From positions 1 to 64,000 of the forward strand of contig DATLNM010000052.1 of the NCBI GenBank assembly GCA_035536775.1: a stretch of 64,000 bases of DNA, given 5' to 3'. The notes below the pieces were generated by a model. The model did no database searches. It had not been told where the DNA came from and saw only the letters and a list, made by a program, of their open reading frames with translations. Position 1 is the first letter of the stretch, and each line of letters opens with the position of its first letter. Shown piece by piece: positions 41,449-49,847 of the stretch. The position numbers were made by a program, and so were the translations under genes. Source of the DNA: DATLNM01 sp035536775. Lineage in GTDB: Bacteria > Actinomycetota > CADDZG01 > WHSQ01.

Positions 41449-42013
41449 GATCCTCTCGGGGATGAAGACGGTGATCGGGAACGTCTTCAAGAAGAAGGAC
41501 ACGGTCTCGTATCCCGAGGTCCGGCGTCAGCCGTTCCCCCGCTACAAAGGCCGCCACATCCTCGACCGCCATGCCGATGGGCTCGAGAAATGCATCGGTT
41601 GCGAGTTGTGTGCCGGTGCGTGTCCTGCCGATGCCATCAACGTCGTGGGCGCCGAGAACACCGAGGAGGCGCGCTTCTCACCCGGAGAGCGGTACGCGCA
41701 GATCTATCAGATCAATTACTTGCGATGCATCTTCTGCGGCCTGTGCGTCGAGGCCTGCCCGACCGAGGCGCTGCTCATGACCACGGAGTACGAGCTGTCG
41801 GGGTCGTCTCGAGAAGAGCTCATCTACACGAAGGATCAGCTGATCGTGGACGAGCCGATCGTGCGGCACTGGGCGAGCCGCAAAGAGATAGACCCCGGAC
41901 GCACCCTCAAGGTGCCGCCCTCGGCTGGACGCGAGCCGAACCTGGGCGAGAAGGCAACGCCAACCGAGAAAGCCACGATCGTGCCGCCCCCCAAGAAGAG
42001 CTGGTGGTCATGA
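41435..42013 (+). CDS. nuoI: NADH-quinone oxidoreductase subunit I, 14-gene operon
   Basis: 192 residues. GTG 41435 is chosen because a consensus AGGAGGT site lies at 41424-41430; it overlaps the nuoH end by 14 bases. Two [4Fe-4S] motifs, CIGCELCAGACP and CIFCGLCVEACP, bind N6a and N6b. The C-terminus is ordinary and short (ending KKSWWS), unlike the NuoI of the second operon. Confidence 0.95.
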   Translation: MALPEILSGMKTVIGNVFKKKDTVSYPEVRRQPFPRYKGRHILDRHADGLEKCIGCELCAGACPADAINVVGAENTEEARFSPGERYAQIYQINYLRCIFCGLCVEACPTEALLMTTEYELSGSSREELIYTKDQLIVDEPIVRHWASRKEIDPGRTLKVPPSAGREPNLGEKATPTEKATIVPPPKKSWWS

Positions 42014-42016
42014 CTA

Positions 42017-42068
42017 GCGATCGCCACGGCTCCGCCGGGGGCGGAATGATCCTTTCCGTTGACGATCG
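42017..42068 (+). repeat. 52-base intergenic repeat, copy A (between nuoI and nuoJ)
   Basis: It starts GCGATCGCCACGGCTCCGCC and ends in CGATCG. The first 31 bases match copy B (42975-43005) at 28 positions by eye; total lengths are equal. The core ACGGCTCCGCCG can fold into a small hairpin. Confidence 0.55.
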
Positions 42069-42083
42069 TGCCCGGAGGACCGA

Positions 42084-42665
42084 GTGACGATGGAGCAGGT
42101 GGTCTTCGGGGTCACGTTCGTCGTCGCTCTCGGGTCGGCGCTCGCGATGCTGTTCGCTCGCAACGCGGTTCACGTCGCGCTGTTCCTCGTCGGGACGCAG
42201 ATCGCCCTCGCCCTCGCCTTCTTGCTCCAAGGGGCAGCTTTCGTCGCCGCGGTTCAGATCATCGTTTACGCCGGCGCGATCATGGTCCTGTTCCTCTTCG
42301 TCATCATGCTGCTCGGCGTCGATACCGAAGAGGCGCTTGCGGAGCCGCTCCCCGGTCAACGGCCGTTCGCGCTCGGCCTGGGCGTGTTGCTAGGTGCCGA
42401 GATCCTCTACCTCGTCCTGCGCGGCGTCGATCTCGCCGTGACCGGCGCGGCGGATGGGGGCGCCCGCCTTACGGCGATCAATGAGGATCCGGGCAACGTG
42501 ACCGCGCTCGCCCGCCTTCTGTTCAGTCGCTACCTCTTCCCGTTCGAGGCGACATCGATCCTCCTCGTCGTCGCCATCGTGGGTGTCATGACGCTCGCTC
42601 GCCGTATGGGTCGCGCGACCGTGGTGGCACCATCGGACGAGACCGATCAGGAAGTGGCCGCATGA
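42084..42665 (+). CDS. nuoJ: NADH-quinone oxidoreductase subunit J, 14-gene operon
   Basis: 193 residues, five helices; GTG 42084 is preceded by CGGAGGACC. Typical NuoJ segments are ALAMLFARNAVHVALFLVGTQIALAL and FVAAVQIIVYAGAIMVLFLFVIMLLG, the latter containing the pi-bulge helix. The last 20 residues are charged. It overlaps nuoK by 4 bases. Confidence 0.95.
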   Translation: MTMEQVVFGVTFVVALGSALAMLFARNAVHVALFLVGTQIALALAFLLQGAAFVAAVQIIVYAGAIMVLFLFVIMLLGVDTEEALAEPLPGQRPFALGLGVLLGAEILYLVLRGVDLAVTGAADGGARLTAINEDPGNVTALARLLFSRYLFPFEATSILLVVAIVGVMTLARRMGRATVVAPSDETDQEVAA

Positions 42666-42967
42666 GTGTTGCGCCTGCCTATTACCTGGTCCTCGCGGCC
42701 CTGCTGTTCACGGTGGGAGTCATCGGGGTTCTCACGCGGCGGAACGCCATCGTCATCTTCATGTTCATCGAGCTGATGTTGAACGCGGTGAACCTCGTCT
42801 TCGTGACGTTCGCCCGCATACAGGGCGACGTTGCGGGGCAGGTGCTCGTGTTCTTCGTGCTCGTGGTGGCTGCAGCCGAGGCCGTGGTCGGCCTGGCGAT
42901 CATCCTGATGATCGCCAGGAGGCGCGGTACGTCCAACGTCGACGACATCAGTTTGTTGAGATGGTGA
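42662..42967 (+). CDS. nuoK: NADH-quinone oxidoreductase subunit K, 14-gene operon
   Basis: 101 residues, three helices, normal length. The conserved Glu residues of the proton path lie in FIELMLNAVNLVFV and AAAEAVVGLAIILMI. The C-terminus RRRGTSNVDDISLLRW is the standard NuoK ending. GTG/ATG coupling to nuoJ is by a 4-base overlap. Confidence 0.96.
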   Translation: MSVAPAYYLVLAALLFTVGVIGVLTRRNAIVIFMFIELMLNAVNLVFVTFARIQGDVAGQVLVFFVLVVAAAEAVVGLAIILMIARRRGTSNVDDISLLRW

Positions 42968-42974
42968 TGGACAA

Positions 42975-43026
42975 GCGATCGTCACGGCTCCGCCGAGTGC
43001 GGAATCGGGAGTCCGTTTGCCGATCG
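42975..43026 (+). repeat. 52-base intergenic repeat, copy B (between nuoK and nuoL)
   Basis: Same length and layout as copy A: GCGATCGTCACGGCTCCGCC at the start and CGATCG at the end. It lies inside the 136-base nuoK-nuoL gap, which otherwise holds only the nuoL ribosome site (GGAGGGAAA). Confidence 0.55.
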
Positions 43027-43103
43027 CGCCGCAGAGGCAGCGCCATCGGTGCTGCCGTCGCAGGGCGACCATCCGTGAGGCGGGTCGCCCGGAGGGAAAT
43101 GCA

Positions 43104-45059
43104 ATGGATCTAGCGGGCCTGACCACCGACGGCAGCTCGGCGGTCGAGACGATGATCATCGCCGCGCCTCTCGCCGGGGCGTTGCTCCTGCTCGCTATCG
43201 GCAAACGAATTGGGAGGATCTCGGCGGTCGTCGCGGTCGTGGCGATGCTCGTGTCTCTGGCCGGCTCGATAGTCGTGTTCCTCGACGTTCACGCGGCCAC
43301 CCAGGTCGCAGCAGACACCGGCGAGCATCTCGCGGGGGAGGGCGCGGCGTCGTACACGGTTCGGTTGTTCGAGTGGATAGCCGTAGCCGACTTCTCGGTG
43401 GCCGTCGACCTGCTTATCGATCCCCTCTCCGCGGTGATGCTGCTCGTCGTCACAGGCGTGGGCACTCTCATCCACATCTATTCCATCGCGTACATGCGCG
43501 ACGACGACCGTTTCTCGCGTTTCTTCGCCTACCTCAACCTGTTCGTCGCTTTCATGCTCATTCTCGTCCTTGCCGACAACCTGCTTCTCCTTTATGTCGG
43601 GTGGGAGGGCGTCGGCCTGTGCTCCTACTTGCTGATCGGATTCTGGTTCGAGAAGAAGTCGGCTTCTGACGCCGCGAAGAAGGCATTCATCGTCAATCGC
43701 ATCGGAGACTTCGCGTTCCTGCTTGGGATATTCGTGTTGGCCGGGGCCGTCGGAAGCCTCACGTTCGGTGCGATCAACGCGGAGGCCGGCGCTATGGGAG
43801 CGGGGATCGCAACGATCGCCTCGCTTCTGCTGTTCGCCGGCGCAACCGGCAAGAGCGCTCAGATACCGCTCTACGTGTGGCTGCCTGATGCGATGGAGGG
43901 TCCAACGCCTGTCTCCGCGCTGATCCACGCCGCCACGATGGTGACGGCAGGCGTCTACATGGTGGCGCGACTTAGTCCGGTGTTCGTCGCATCCGAGGGG
44001 ACCGCCCTCCTCGTCGTCGGTTGGATCGGTGCCCTCACGGCTCTGTGGGCCGCATTGATGGCGGCGACCGAATACGACATCAAACGAGTGCTTGCCTATT
44101 CGACCATCTCGCAGCTCGGATACATGTTCCTCGCTCACGGCGTCGGCGCGTTCTCTGCTGGGATCTTCCACCTCGTGACTCATGCGTTCTTCAAGGCGTT
44201 GATGTTCCTGGCCGCCGGCGCGGTCATGCACGGCCTCGCGAACCGCACCGACATGCGGGAGATGGGCGGTCTGCGCAAGTCGATGCCGATCACTGCCTAC
44301 ACGTTCCTGTTCGGGTGGCTCGCCATCTCTGGGATCGCCCCATTCGCAGGGTTCTGGTCCAAGGACGCGATCCTTGCGTCGGCATGGGCTCAGGGTGAAT
44401 ACGCGCTCTGGGGCATGGGCGTCGCTACTGCGGCCCTGACGGCGTTCTATATGTCGCGCTTGTACTTCCGCGTCTTCGAGGGTCGCTCGCGCGTCCCCGA
44501 AGGCATCCACCCTCACGACGCGACTCCCTTGATGGCGGTCGCGCTCATCCCGCTCGCGCTCCTCTCCCTCGCGGCTGGCGTGATCAACCTGCCGGGGAGC
44601 CTCGAGCTGGAGCATCTCCTCGAGCCGGTCGTCGGCGGCGTGCACGTCCCGTCCGGGCTAACACCCTGGGTGCTCGGCGGCACCGCGCTGGTTGCGGCCT
44701 TCGCCGGGATACTCGCGGCGCGCGGTCTCTATCTGCACCGCGCCGGAAACGTCCGCCGCAGACGTCTGATAGCGATGTCTGGAGGGCTGGTCGAGGCGGC
44801 GCGCAACAAGTTCTATGTCGACGAGATCTACGGTCGTGCGATCGTCTTGCCGGGCAAGCGTCTCGCAGGTTTCCTCGCCAACTCGTTCGACCGCAAGGTG
44901 ATCGACGGCGCGCTCATGGGGTCGGGAGCGCTCGTTGCGCGCATGGGCGAGACACTGCGCCGGTTGCAGTCGGGCTTCGTGCGCAACTATGCCGTCTCGT
45001 TTCTCCTCGGCGCGGTCGTGCTGCTGTCCATCGTCGTAGTCAGGGTGTCCCTCGCATGA
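43104..45059 (+). CDS. nuoL: NADH-quinone oxidoreductase subunit L, 14-gene operon
   Basis: 651 residues from ATG 43104, which follows GGAGGGAAATGCA; the frame also opens upstream but through the repeat. It is an antiporter-like subunit: GWEGVGLCSYLLIGFW, TGKSAQIPLYVWLPDAMEGPTPVSALIHAATMVTAG and AYSTISQLGYM are the diagnostic blocks. The long lateral helix is supported by the C-terminal region after residue 540 (ARNKFYVDEIYGRAIV). Confidence 0.96.
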   Translation: MDLAGLTTDGSSAVETMIIAAPLAGALLLLAIGKRIGRISAVVAVVAMLVSLAGSIVVFLDVHAATQVAADTGEHLAGEGAASYTVRLFEWIAVADFSVAVDLLIDPLSAVMLLVVTGVGTLIHIYSIAYMRDDDRFSRFFAYLNLFVAFMLILVLADNLLLLYVGWEGVGLCSYLLIGFWFEKKSASDAAKKAFIVNRIGDFAFLLGIFVLAGAVGSLTFGAINAEAGAMGAGIATIASLLLFAGATGKSAQIPLYVWLPDAMEGPTPVSALIHAATMVTAGVYMVARLSPVFVASEGTALLVVGWIGALTALWAALMAATEYDIKRVLAYSTISQLGYMFLAHGVGAFSAGIFHLVTHAFFKALMFLAAGAVMHGLANRTDMREMGGLRKSMPITAYTFLFGWLAISGIAPFAGFWSKDAILASAWAQGEYALWGMGVATAALTAFYMSRLYFRVFEGRSRVPEGIHPHDATPLMAVALIPLALLSLAAGVINLPGSLELEHLLEPVVGGVHVPSGLTPWVLGGTALVAAFAGILAARGLYLHRAGNVRRRRLIAMSGGLVEAARNKFYVDEIYGRAIVLPGKRLAGFLANSFDRKVIDGALMGSGALVARMGETLRRLQSGFVRNYAVSFLLGAVVLLSIVVVRVSLA

Positions 45060-45099
45060 GCGATCGCCATGCGTACCAACTCGACCACAGGATCATTCG

Positions 45100-46725
45100 A
45101 TGAGCGATCTTCCTCTCCTGGATATCGTCGTGTTCGCCCCACTGGTGGGCGCGCTGCTCGTCGGCCTCATTCCACGTGAGCGCGATGTCGCGGTGCGCTA
45201 CACCGCGCTGTTCGTGACACTCGCGACGTTCGTTCTCTCGCTCATGCTCCTTGTCGACTTCGACGCCACGCGCAGCGGCTTTCAGGGCGGTAGCTCAATC
45301 TCTTGGATCCCGCAGTGGGGGGCCGGGTACGTGACCGGCATCGACGGGATCAGCTTGTGGATGGTCATGCTTACGACTTTCCTGATGCCGTTGGGGGTGC
45401 TCGCATCATGGGGCGTCAAGAAGCGCGTCAAGCACTACTTCATCTTCCTGCTCGCCCTCGAGACGGGGATGCTCGGAGTCTTCTGCGCCCTCGACCTGCT
45501 TCTGTTCTACGTGTTCTGGGAAGTGACACTCGTCCCGATGTACTTCCTCATCGGCATGTGGGGATACGAGAGGCGCATCTATGCCGCGATGAAATTCTTC
45601 ATCTTCACCTTGGTGGGATCGCTACTGATGCTGATCTCGATCCTCTTCCTGTACTTTTCGGCTCAAGGGTCCCCGACGTTCGACTACGGCGAGCTGCTCG
45701 GGACATCGCTGTCGCTCCCGGCTCAACGACTCCTCTTCTTGGGCTTCTTTGCCTCGTTCGCAGTAAAGGTGCCGCTGGTTCCGTTGCATACGTGGTTGCC
45801 GGATGCGCACACTGAAGCGCCTACCGCGGGCTCCGTGATGCTGGCGGGGATCCTTCTGAAGATGGGCGCCTACGGACTCATCAGATTCGCGATCCCCTTG
45901 TTCCCCGACGCTGCCCGAGAGCTTGCACCCGCCGTTATCGCGCTCGCTATCGCGGGCATCATCTACGGCGCCCTCGTCGCGGCGATGCAGAAAGACCTCA
46001 AACGGCTCATCGCGTATTCGTCGGTCGCGCACCTCGGTTTCGTCGTCCTCGGGATCTTCGTCGGAACGATCCAGGGGATGAGCGGAGGCATCCTGCAGAT
46101 GGTGAGCCATGGCTTATCGACCGGCGCCCTGTTCATGCTCGTCGGCATCCTCTACGACCGGCGACACACCCGAGCGATAGGTGACTTCGGCGGACTGGCG
46201 CGTTCGGTGCCCGTGATCGCGGGGATCTTCTTGTTCGTCGCGCTGTCGTCGATCGGGTTGCCGGGGCTCAACGGGTTCGTTGGTGAGTTCCTCGTGCTGC
46301 TTGGGACGTTCGTGGCCTATCGGTGGTGGGTCATCCCCGCGGCGGCCGGCATCATCCTCGCCGCGGTGTACCTGTTGTGGGCCTACCAGCGCGTGTTCCA
46401 GGGAGAGATCACCGACGACGCCAACCGCTCTATCAAGGACATGAACCTGCGGGAGGCGATAATGCTCGCCCCGATCCTGGTCTTGATCGTCGCGATCGGC
46501 GTTTACCCCAAGCCCTTCCTCGAGCGCATAGAGCCCGCGGCGCAACTCGTGGTGCGTCAACTCAACGAAGCCTCGGTGATCCCCGGAGCAGTGCACGTTC
46601 CGGTCGCCTTCGAGCACGAGCGATCGTCTCGACGATCGCGTCGCGGAGGCATCGCAGCACGCGATGCCAAAGCAGGGCACCCACCCGCAAGGTGGGGCGC
46701 CCGAAACAAGTTGGAGGCGCCCTGA
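45100..46725 (+). CDS. nuoM: NADH-quinone oxidoreductase subunit M, 14-gene operon
   Basis: 541 residues, antiporter-like. Conserved blocks: FWEVTLVPMYFLIGMWG, VKVPLVPLHTWLPDAHTEAPTAGSV, and AYSSVAHLGFVVLGIF. The last 30 residues (after HVPVAFEHERSS) are Arg/Ala-rich and come from DNA resembling the intergenic GCGATCG elements and a GC hairpin (46675-46702), so the tail may be a read-through extension. The stop overlaps nuoN (TGATG). Confidence 0.95.
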   Translation: MSDLPLLDIVVFAPLVGALLVGLIPRERDVAVRYTALFVTLATFVLSLMLLVDFDATRSGFQGGSSISWIPQWGAGYVTGIDGISLWMVMLTTFLMPLGVLASWGVKKRVKHYFIFLLALETGMLGVFCALDLLLFYVFWEVTLVPMYFLIGMWGYERRIYAAMKFFIFTLVGSLLMLISILFLYFSAQGSPTFDYGELLGTSLSLPAQRLLFLGFFASFAVKVPLVPLHTWLPDAHTEAPTAGSVMLAGILLKMGAYGLIRFAIPLFPDAARELAPAVIALAIAGIIYGALVAAMQKDLKRLIAYSSVAHLGFVVLGIFVGTIQGMSGGILQMVSHGLSTGALFMLVGILYDRRHTRAIGDFGGLARSVPVIAGIFLFVALSSIGLPGLNGFVGEFLVLLGTFVAYRWWVIPAAAGIILAAVYLLWAYQRVFQGEITDDANRSIKDMNLREAIMLAPILVLIVAIGVYPKPFLERIEPAAQLVVRQLNEASVIPGAVHVPVAFEHERSSRRSRRGGIAARDAKAGHPPARWGARNKLEAP

Positions 46726-48248
46726 TGGATTTCGTAGCGCCCCCGGTACGTCTCGGCGGCGTCGCTCCCGAGCTAGCGCTCGCGATCGGCGCTCTGTTGA
46801 TCTTGCTCGCTGATTCGATCTTCGGGCCGAAGCGCGACGTGCTCGACGCGACGCCTCAGCGAACGTCCAGCTGGCACCTCCCGTTCGCGTCCTCTCTCGT
46901 TCTGATGATCGCGGCGTATTTCGCATGGGATGCCTGGGGGGTCATCGCCGATAAGGGTCCACGGCTGCACCTCGGCGACATGATCGCGTTCGATTCGTTC
47001 GCGACGTTCGTGAAGATGGCATTGGTCGTGTTCGGTCTCCTCACCGTGTGGGCGGGCCGGGATGCGCTGCGCCGCGATGGTCTCGAAGAGGCGGAGTTCT
47101 ACGCGCTAGTGCTTTTCGCGGTCTCCGGAATGATGCTGATGGCGTCGGCCGCGGACCTCATCGTGATGTTCCTCGGTCTCGAGACCTTCTCGGTTGCCCT
47201 CTACGTCCTGGTCGGGTTCAACCGGCGATCACTTCTCAGCCAAGAGGCGGCGATGAAGTACTTCCTGCTCGGCGCGTTCTCATCCACGTTCTTCTTGCTG
47301 GGCATCGCGCTCGTCTACGGCGCGGTCGGTTCCACCAACCTCTACGGCAGCGGCGCGAGCGACGGCATCCTCGATTTTGTCCGGTCGACCCCCGCGTCAG
47401 AGGTCGGGCTCCTCGTGCTGGCGGCCGGTCTCTTGATCATCGGACTTGCGTTCAAGATCGGGGCAGTCCCGTTCCACATGTGGACACCGGACGCCTATCA
47501 GGGCGCGCCCTCGGCCGTCACCGGCTTCATGGCCGCAGGCACCAAGCTCGCGGCCTTCGCCGCGCTGCTCCGCCTGCTCGATGTCTCGCTCCTCTCACTG
47601 AGCTGGGACTGGGAGCCGTTGGTGATCTCGATCGCCATCCTCACGATGGTCGTCGGGTCGATCCTTGCTGTCGTGCAGGAGGACCTCAAGAGGGTGCTCG
47701 CCTATTCGTCGATCGCCCACGCAGGCTTCCTGCTCACCGGCATCATCGCGGCGAGCGATCGCGGAGTGTCCGGGTCGCTCTTCTACCTCGTCACATATGG
47801 CGCCACCGTGCTGGGGGCGTTCGCGGTCGTCTCGGTCCTTGCGGGCCGAGACGAGAGGCGAGCGCGCCTCACGGACTTCCGTGGGCTGTTCTTCGAGAGA
47901 CCGGTGCTCGCCGGGGCCTTAACCCTTTTCCTGCTGTCGCTTGCCGGAGTCCCGCTGACCTCTGGATTCATCGGGAAGCTGCTCGTGTTCGGCGCCGCGG
48001 TCCAGTCGGGTTATCCATGGCTCGCGGTGATCGGCGCGCTGGCGAGCGCGATCGCGGCCTTCTTCTACTTGCGCGTGCTCGTCGTCATGTACATGCAAGA
48101 GCCTGAGGGCGCGAGTGTCGGCGATCCGGTCCAGCCCCTCACGAGGGTCGTCATCGGGGCGACGGCCGCGGCGACACTGGTCTTTGGCATCCTCTGGGGC
48201 CCCCTGGCCGACCTCGCCGGTCAGGCGACCTTCTTCTTCGCCTTATAG
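46725..48248 (+). CDS. nuoN: NADH-quinone oxidoreductase subunit N, 14-gene operon
   Basis: 507 residues from ATG 46725, sharing its A with the nuoM stop. Antiporter-like subunit: FLGLETFSVALYVLVGF, AFKIGAVPFHMWTPDAYQGAPSAVTGFMA and AYSSIAHAGFLLTGI. It closes the 14-gene operon (A to N in canonical order). A GCTTGT-C-ACAAGC inverted repeat follows the stop immediately. Confidence 0.95.
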   Translation: MDFVAPPVRLGGVAPELALAIGALLILLADSIFGPKRDVLDATPQRTSSWHLPFASSLVLMIAAYFAWDAWGVIADKGPRLHLGDMIAFDSFATFVKMALVVFGLLTVWAGRDALRRDGLEEAEFYALVLFAVSGMMLMASAADLIVMFLGLETFSVALYVLVGFNRRSLLSQEAAMKYFLLGAFSSTFFLLGIALVYGAVGSTNLYGSGASDGILDFVRSTPASEVGLLVLAAGLLIIGLAFKIGAVPFHMWTPDAYQGAPSAVTGFMAAGTKLAAFAALLRLLDVSLLSLSWDWEPLVISIAILTMVVGSILAVVQEDLKRVLAYSSIAHAGFLLTGIIAASDRGVSGSLFYLVTYGATVLGAFAVVSVLAGRDERRARLTDFRGLFFERPVLAGALTLFLLSLAGVPLTSGFIGKLLVFGAAVQSGYPWLAVIGALASAIAAFFYLRVLVVMYMQEPEGASVGDPVQPLTRVVIGATAAATLVFGILWGPLADLAGQATFFFAL

Positions 48249-48376
48249 CGCTTGTCACAAGCACACTTGGTCGGGGTCGTGAAGGGGCTGCGTGATAGTT
48301 TTCCGCCCGTATCCAGGGCATTTGCACCCGGGGCGCGGCGGTCCTGGGGGCCACGAGACAGGAGCCGCAAAGCGAC
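48249..48376 (+). promoter_or_regulatory. 128-base gap between the two complex I operons
   Basis: It begins with a 6-bp inverted repeat GCTTGT-C-ACAAGC (48250-48262) right after the nuoN stop, which may be an RNA hairpin or operator. A CCAGG/CCTGG arm pair lies further on. A weak GGAG (about 48360) precedes nuoA2. It probably holds the promoter of the second operon, but no clear -10/-35 pair is visible, and there is no CRP-type site. Confidence 0.4.
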
Positions 48377-48745
48377 ATGCCTGAGGGTTACTTCGGCCAG
48401 TACGTAACCATCGGAATCTTCGCCCTCGTCGGCGTTTCCCTGGTCTTCGTGACCCTTCAGATCGCCCGACTGCTTCGCCCGAACGTCCCCCACCCCGAGA
48501 AGTACACGACGTATGAGTCCGGCATCGACCCCATCGGAGAGGGCTGGGCCCAGACGAACGTTCGTTACTACGTCTTCGCCCTACTGTTCGTGATCTTCGA
48601 TGTTGAGGCGGTCTTCCTGTTCCCCTGGGCGATCGTGTTCGAGCGCCTCGGGACCCAGGCCTTCGTCGAGATGATCATCTTCATCGGCATCCTCGCCCTT
48701 GCTCTGGTCTACGCGATCAAGAAGAAGGTCCTCGAGTGGGTCTGA
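48377..48745 (+). CDS. nuoA: NADH-quinone oxidoreductase-like subunit A, 11-gene operon
   Basis: 122 residues, three helices. TTYESGIDPIGEGWAQTNVRYYVFALLFVIFDVEAVFLFPWAI shows the NuoA loop and helix 2. The loop Cys found in the other NuoA (YECG) is replaced by Ser (YESG). First gene of the second complex I operon. Confidence 0.94.
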   Translation: MPEGYFGQYVTIGIFALVGVSLVFVTLQIARLLRPNVPHPEKYTTYESGIDPIGEGWAQTNVRYYVFALLFVIFDVEAVFLFPWAIVFERLGTQAFVEMIIFIGILALALVYAIKKKVLEWV

Positions 48746-48764
48746 TGACGGCGGGATCGCTCCG

Positions 48765-49295
48765 ATGAGCGTCGTCGAGAAGGTGAAGCTCCCGGCTCCC
48801 GTCAACTGGCTCCTCAACTGGAGCCGGAAGTACTCCTTGTGGATGATGCAGTTCGGCCTTGCGTGCTGCGGGATCGAGATGGGTGCCGCTCTCGCCACGA
48901 AATTCGACATCATCCGCTTCGGCGTCATCCCGTTCCCGGCCTCGCCCCGCCAGGCCGACCTGCTCGTGGTTGCCGGGACGGTGACCGACAAGATGGCCGC
49001 GCCTTTGAAGCGCGTGTACGACCAGATGCCCGAGCCCAAGTACGTCATCTCGATGGGCTCGTGTGCGAACTGCGGCGGTCCCTACTGGGACTCGTATGCG
49101 GTTACGAAGGGCGTCGACCAGATCATCCCTGTCGACGTCTACGTTCCCGGTTGCCCCCCGCGCCCAGAGGCTCTCCTGCAGGGCGTCATCCGGCTCCAGG
49201 AGAAGATCGCCAACGAAGATCCGCAGAAGAAGTGGCGCGGCCACGAGATCCCCATCCCGCACATCCCCGAACCCGGGCTCGCAGGCGGTATCTGA
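48765..49295 (+). CDS. nuoB: NADH-quinone oxidoreductase-like subunit B, 11-gene operon
   Basis: 176 residues from ATG 48765. N2 cluster ligands in FGLACCGIEMG, GSCANCGG and VPGCPPRPE are intact. The segment ANCGG carries an additional Cys compared with the first NuoB (ASTGG), as is common in chloroplast and archaeal-type NDH. The stop overlaps nuoC2 (TGATG). Confidence 0.95.
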   Translation: MSVVEKVKLPAPVNWLLNWSRKYSLWMMQFGLACCGIEMGAALATKFDIIRFGVIPFPASPRQADLLVVAGTVTDKMAAPLKRVYDQMPEPKYVISMGSCANCGGPYWDSYAVTKGVDQIIPVDVYVPGCPPRPEALLQGVIRLQEKIANEDPQKKWRGHEIPIPHIPEPGLAGGI

Positions 49296-49837
49296 TGCCG
49301 GTGATGCAAAGGGTCTCCCCGGAGGAGGCGCGGGATCGGGTCGCGGGCCTGCTCGGTGACAAGGCGTCCGAGGTGCAGCTCCTTCACGGACACGTCGATG
49401 TGACGTGTCCTCCCGACGCCGTCCGAGACGTGATGACGGCGCTTCGTGACGGCGATGGAGTGCGCTGCCGCTTCTTCACCTTCCTGTCGGCCATAGACCG
49501 TAGTGAGGTCGCCGACAACCCAGGCGGTCTCGAGGTCCTGATCCACGTGTACGCGCCGGACTCCACAATCCACGTGAACGTCCATGTCCCCGTCGATGCC
49601 GAGGCGCCAAGCTGCCCATCCATCACGGATATCTACGCCGGCGCACACTGGGCAGAGCGGGAAACGCACGAGATGTTCGGTATCGACTTCCCGGGGCATC
49701 CTCGCCTCGTGAACCTCTACCTCCCCGAGGACTTCGACGGCCACCCGTTGCTGCGTTCGTTCAAGCTGCCGAGCCGCATCGTGAAGGACTGGCCCGGTGC
49801 GAAGGATCCCGAAGAGGCAGCGGCGGGCGGCCGGTGA
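49295..49837 (+). CDS. nuoC: NADH-quinone oxidoreductase-like subunit C, 11-gene operon
   Basis: 180 residues. The family signature runs AHWAERETHEMFGIDFPGHPRLVNLYLPEDFDGHPLLRSF (in parts, about residues 112-151). The N-terminal 90 residues form the alpha/beta domain. It is a separate gene from nuoD, with 10 bases between them. An alternative longer frame upstream overlaps nuoB2 and is rejected. Confidence 0.92.
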   Translation: MPVMQRVSPEEARDRVAGLLGDKASEVQLLHGHVDVTCPPDAVRDVMTALRDGDGVRCRFFTFLSAIDRSEVADNPGGLEVLIHVYAPDSTIHVNVHVPVDAEAPSCPSITDIYAGAHWAERETHEMFGIDFPGHPRLVNLYLPEDFDGHPLLRSFKLPSRIVKDWPGAKDPEEAAAGGR

Positions 49838-49847
49838 GCGTGACGGC

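Noticed and set aside
43110..44645. 511-codon open frame on the minus strand opposite nuoL
   Set aside because: It is antisense to a clear NuoL and its translation is Arg/Asp/His/Glu-rich, as expected from reading high-GC genes backwards.
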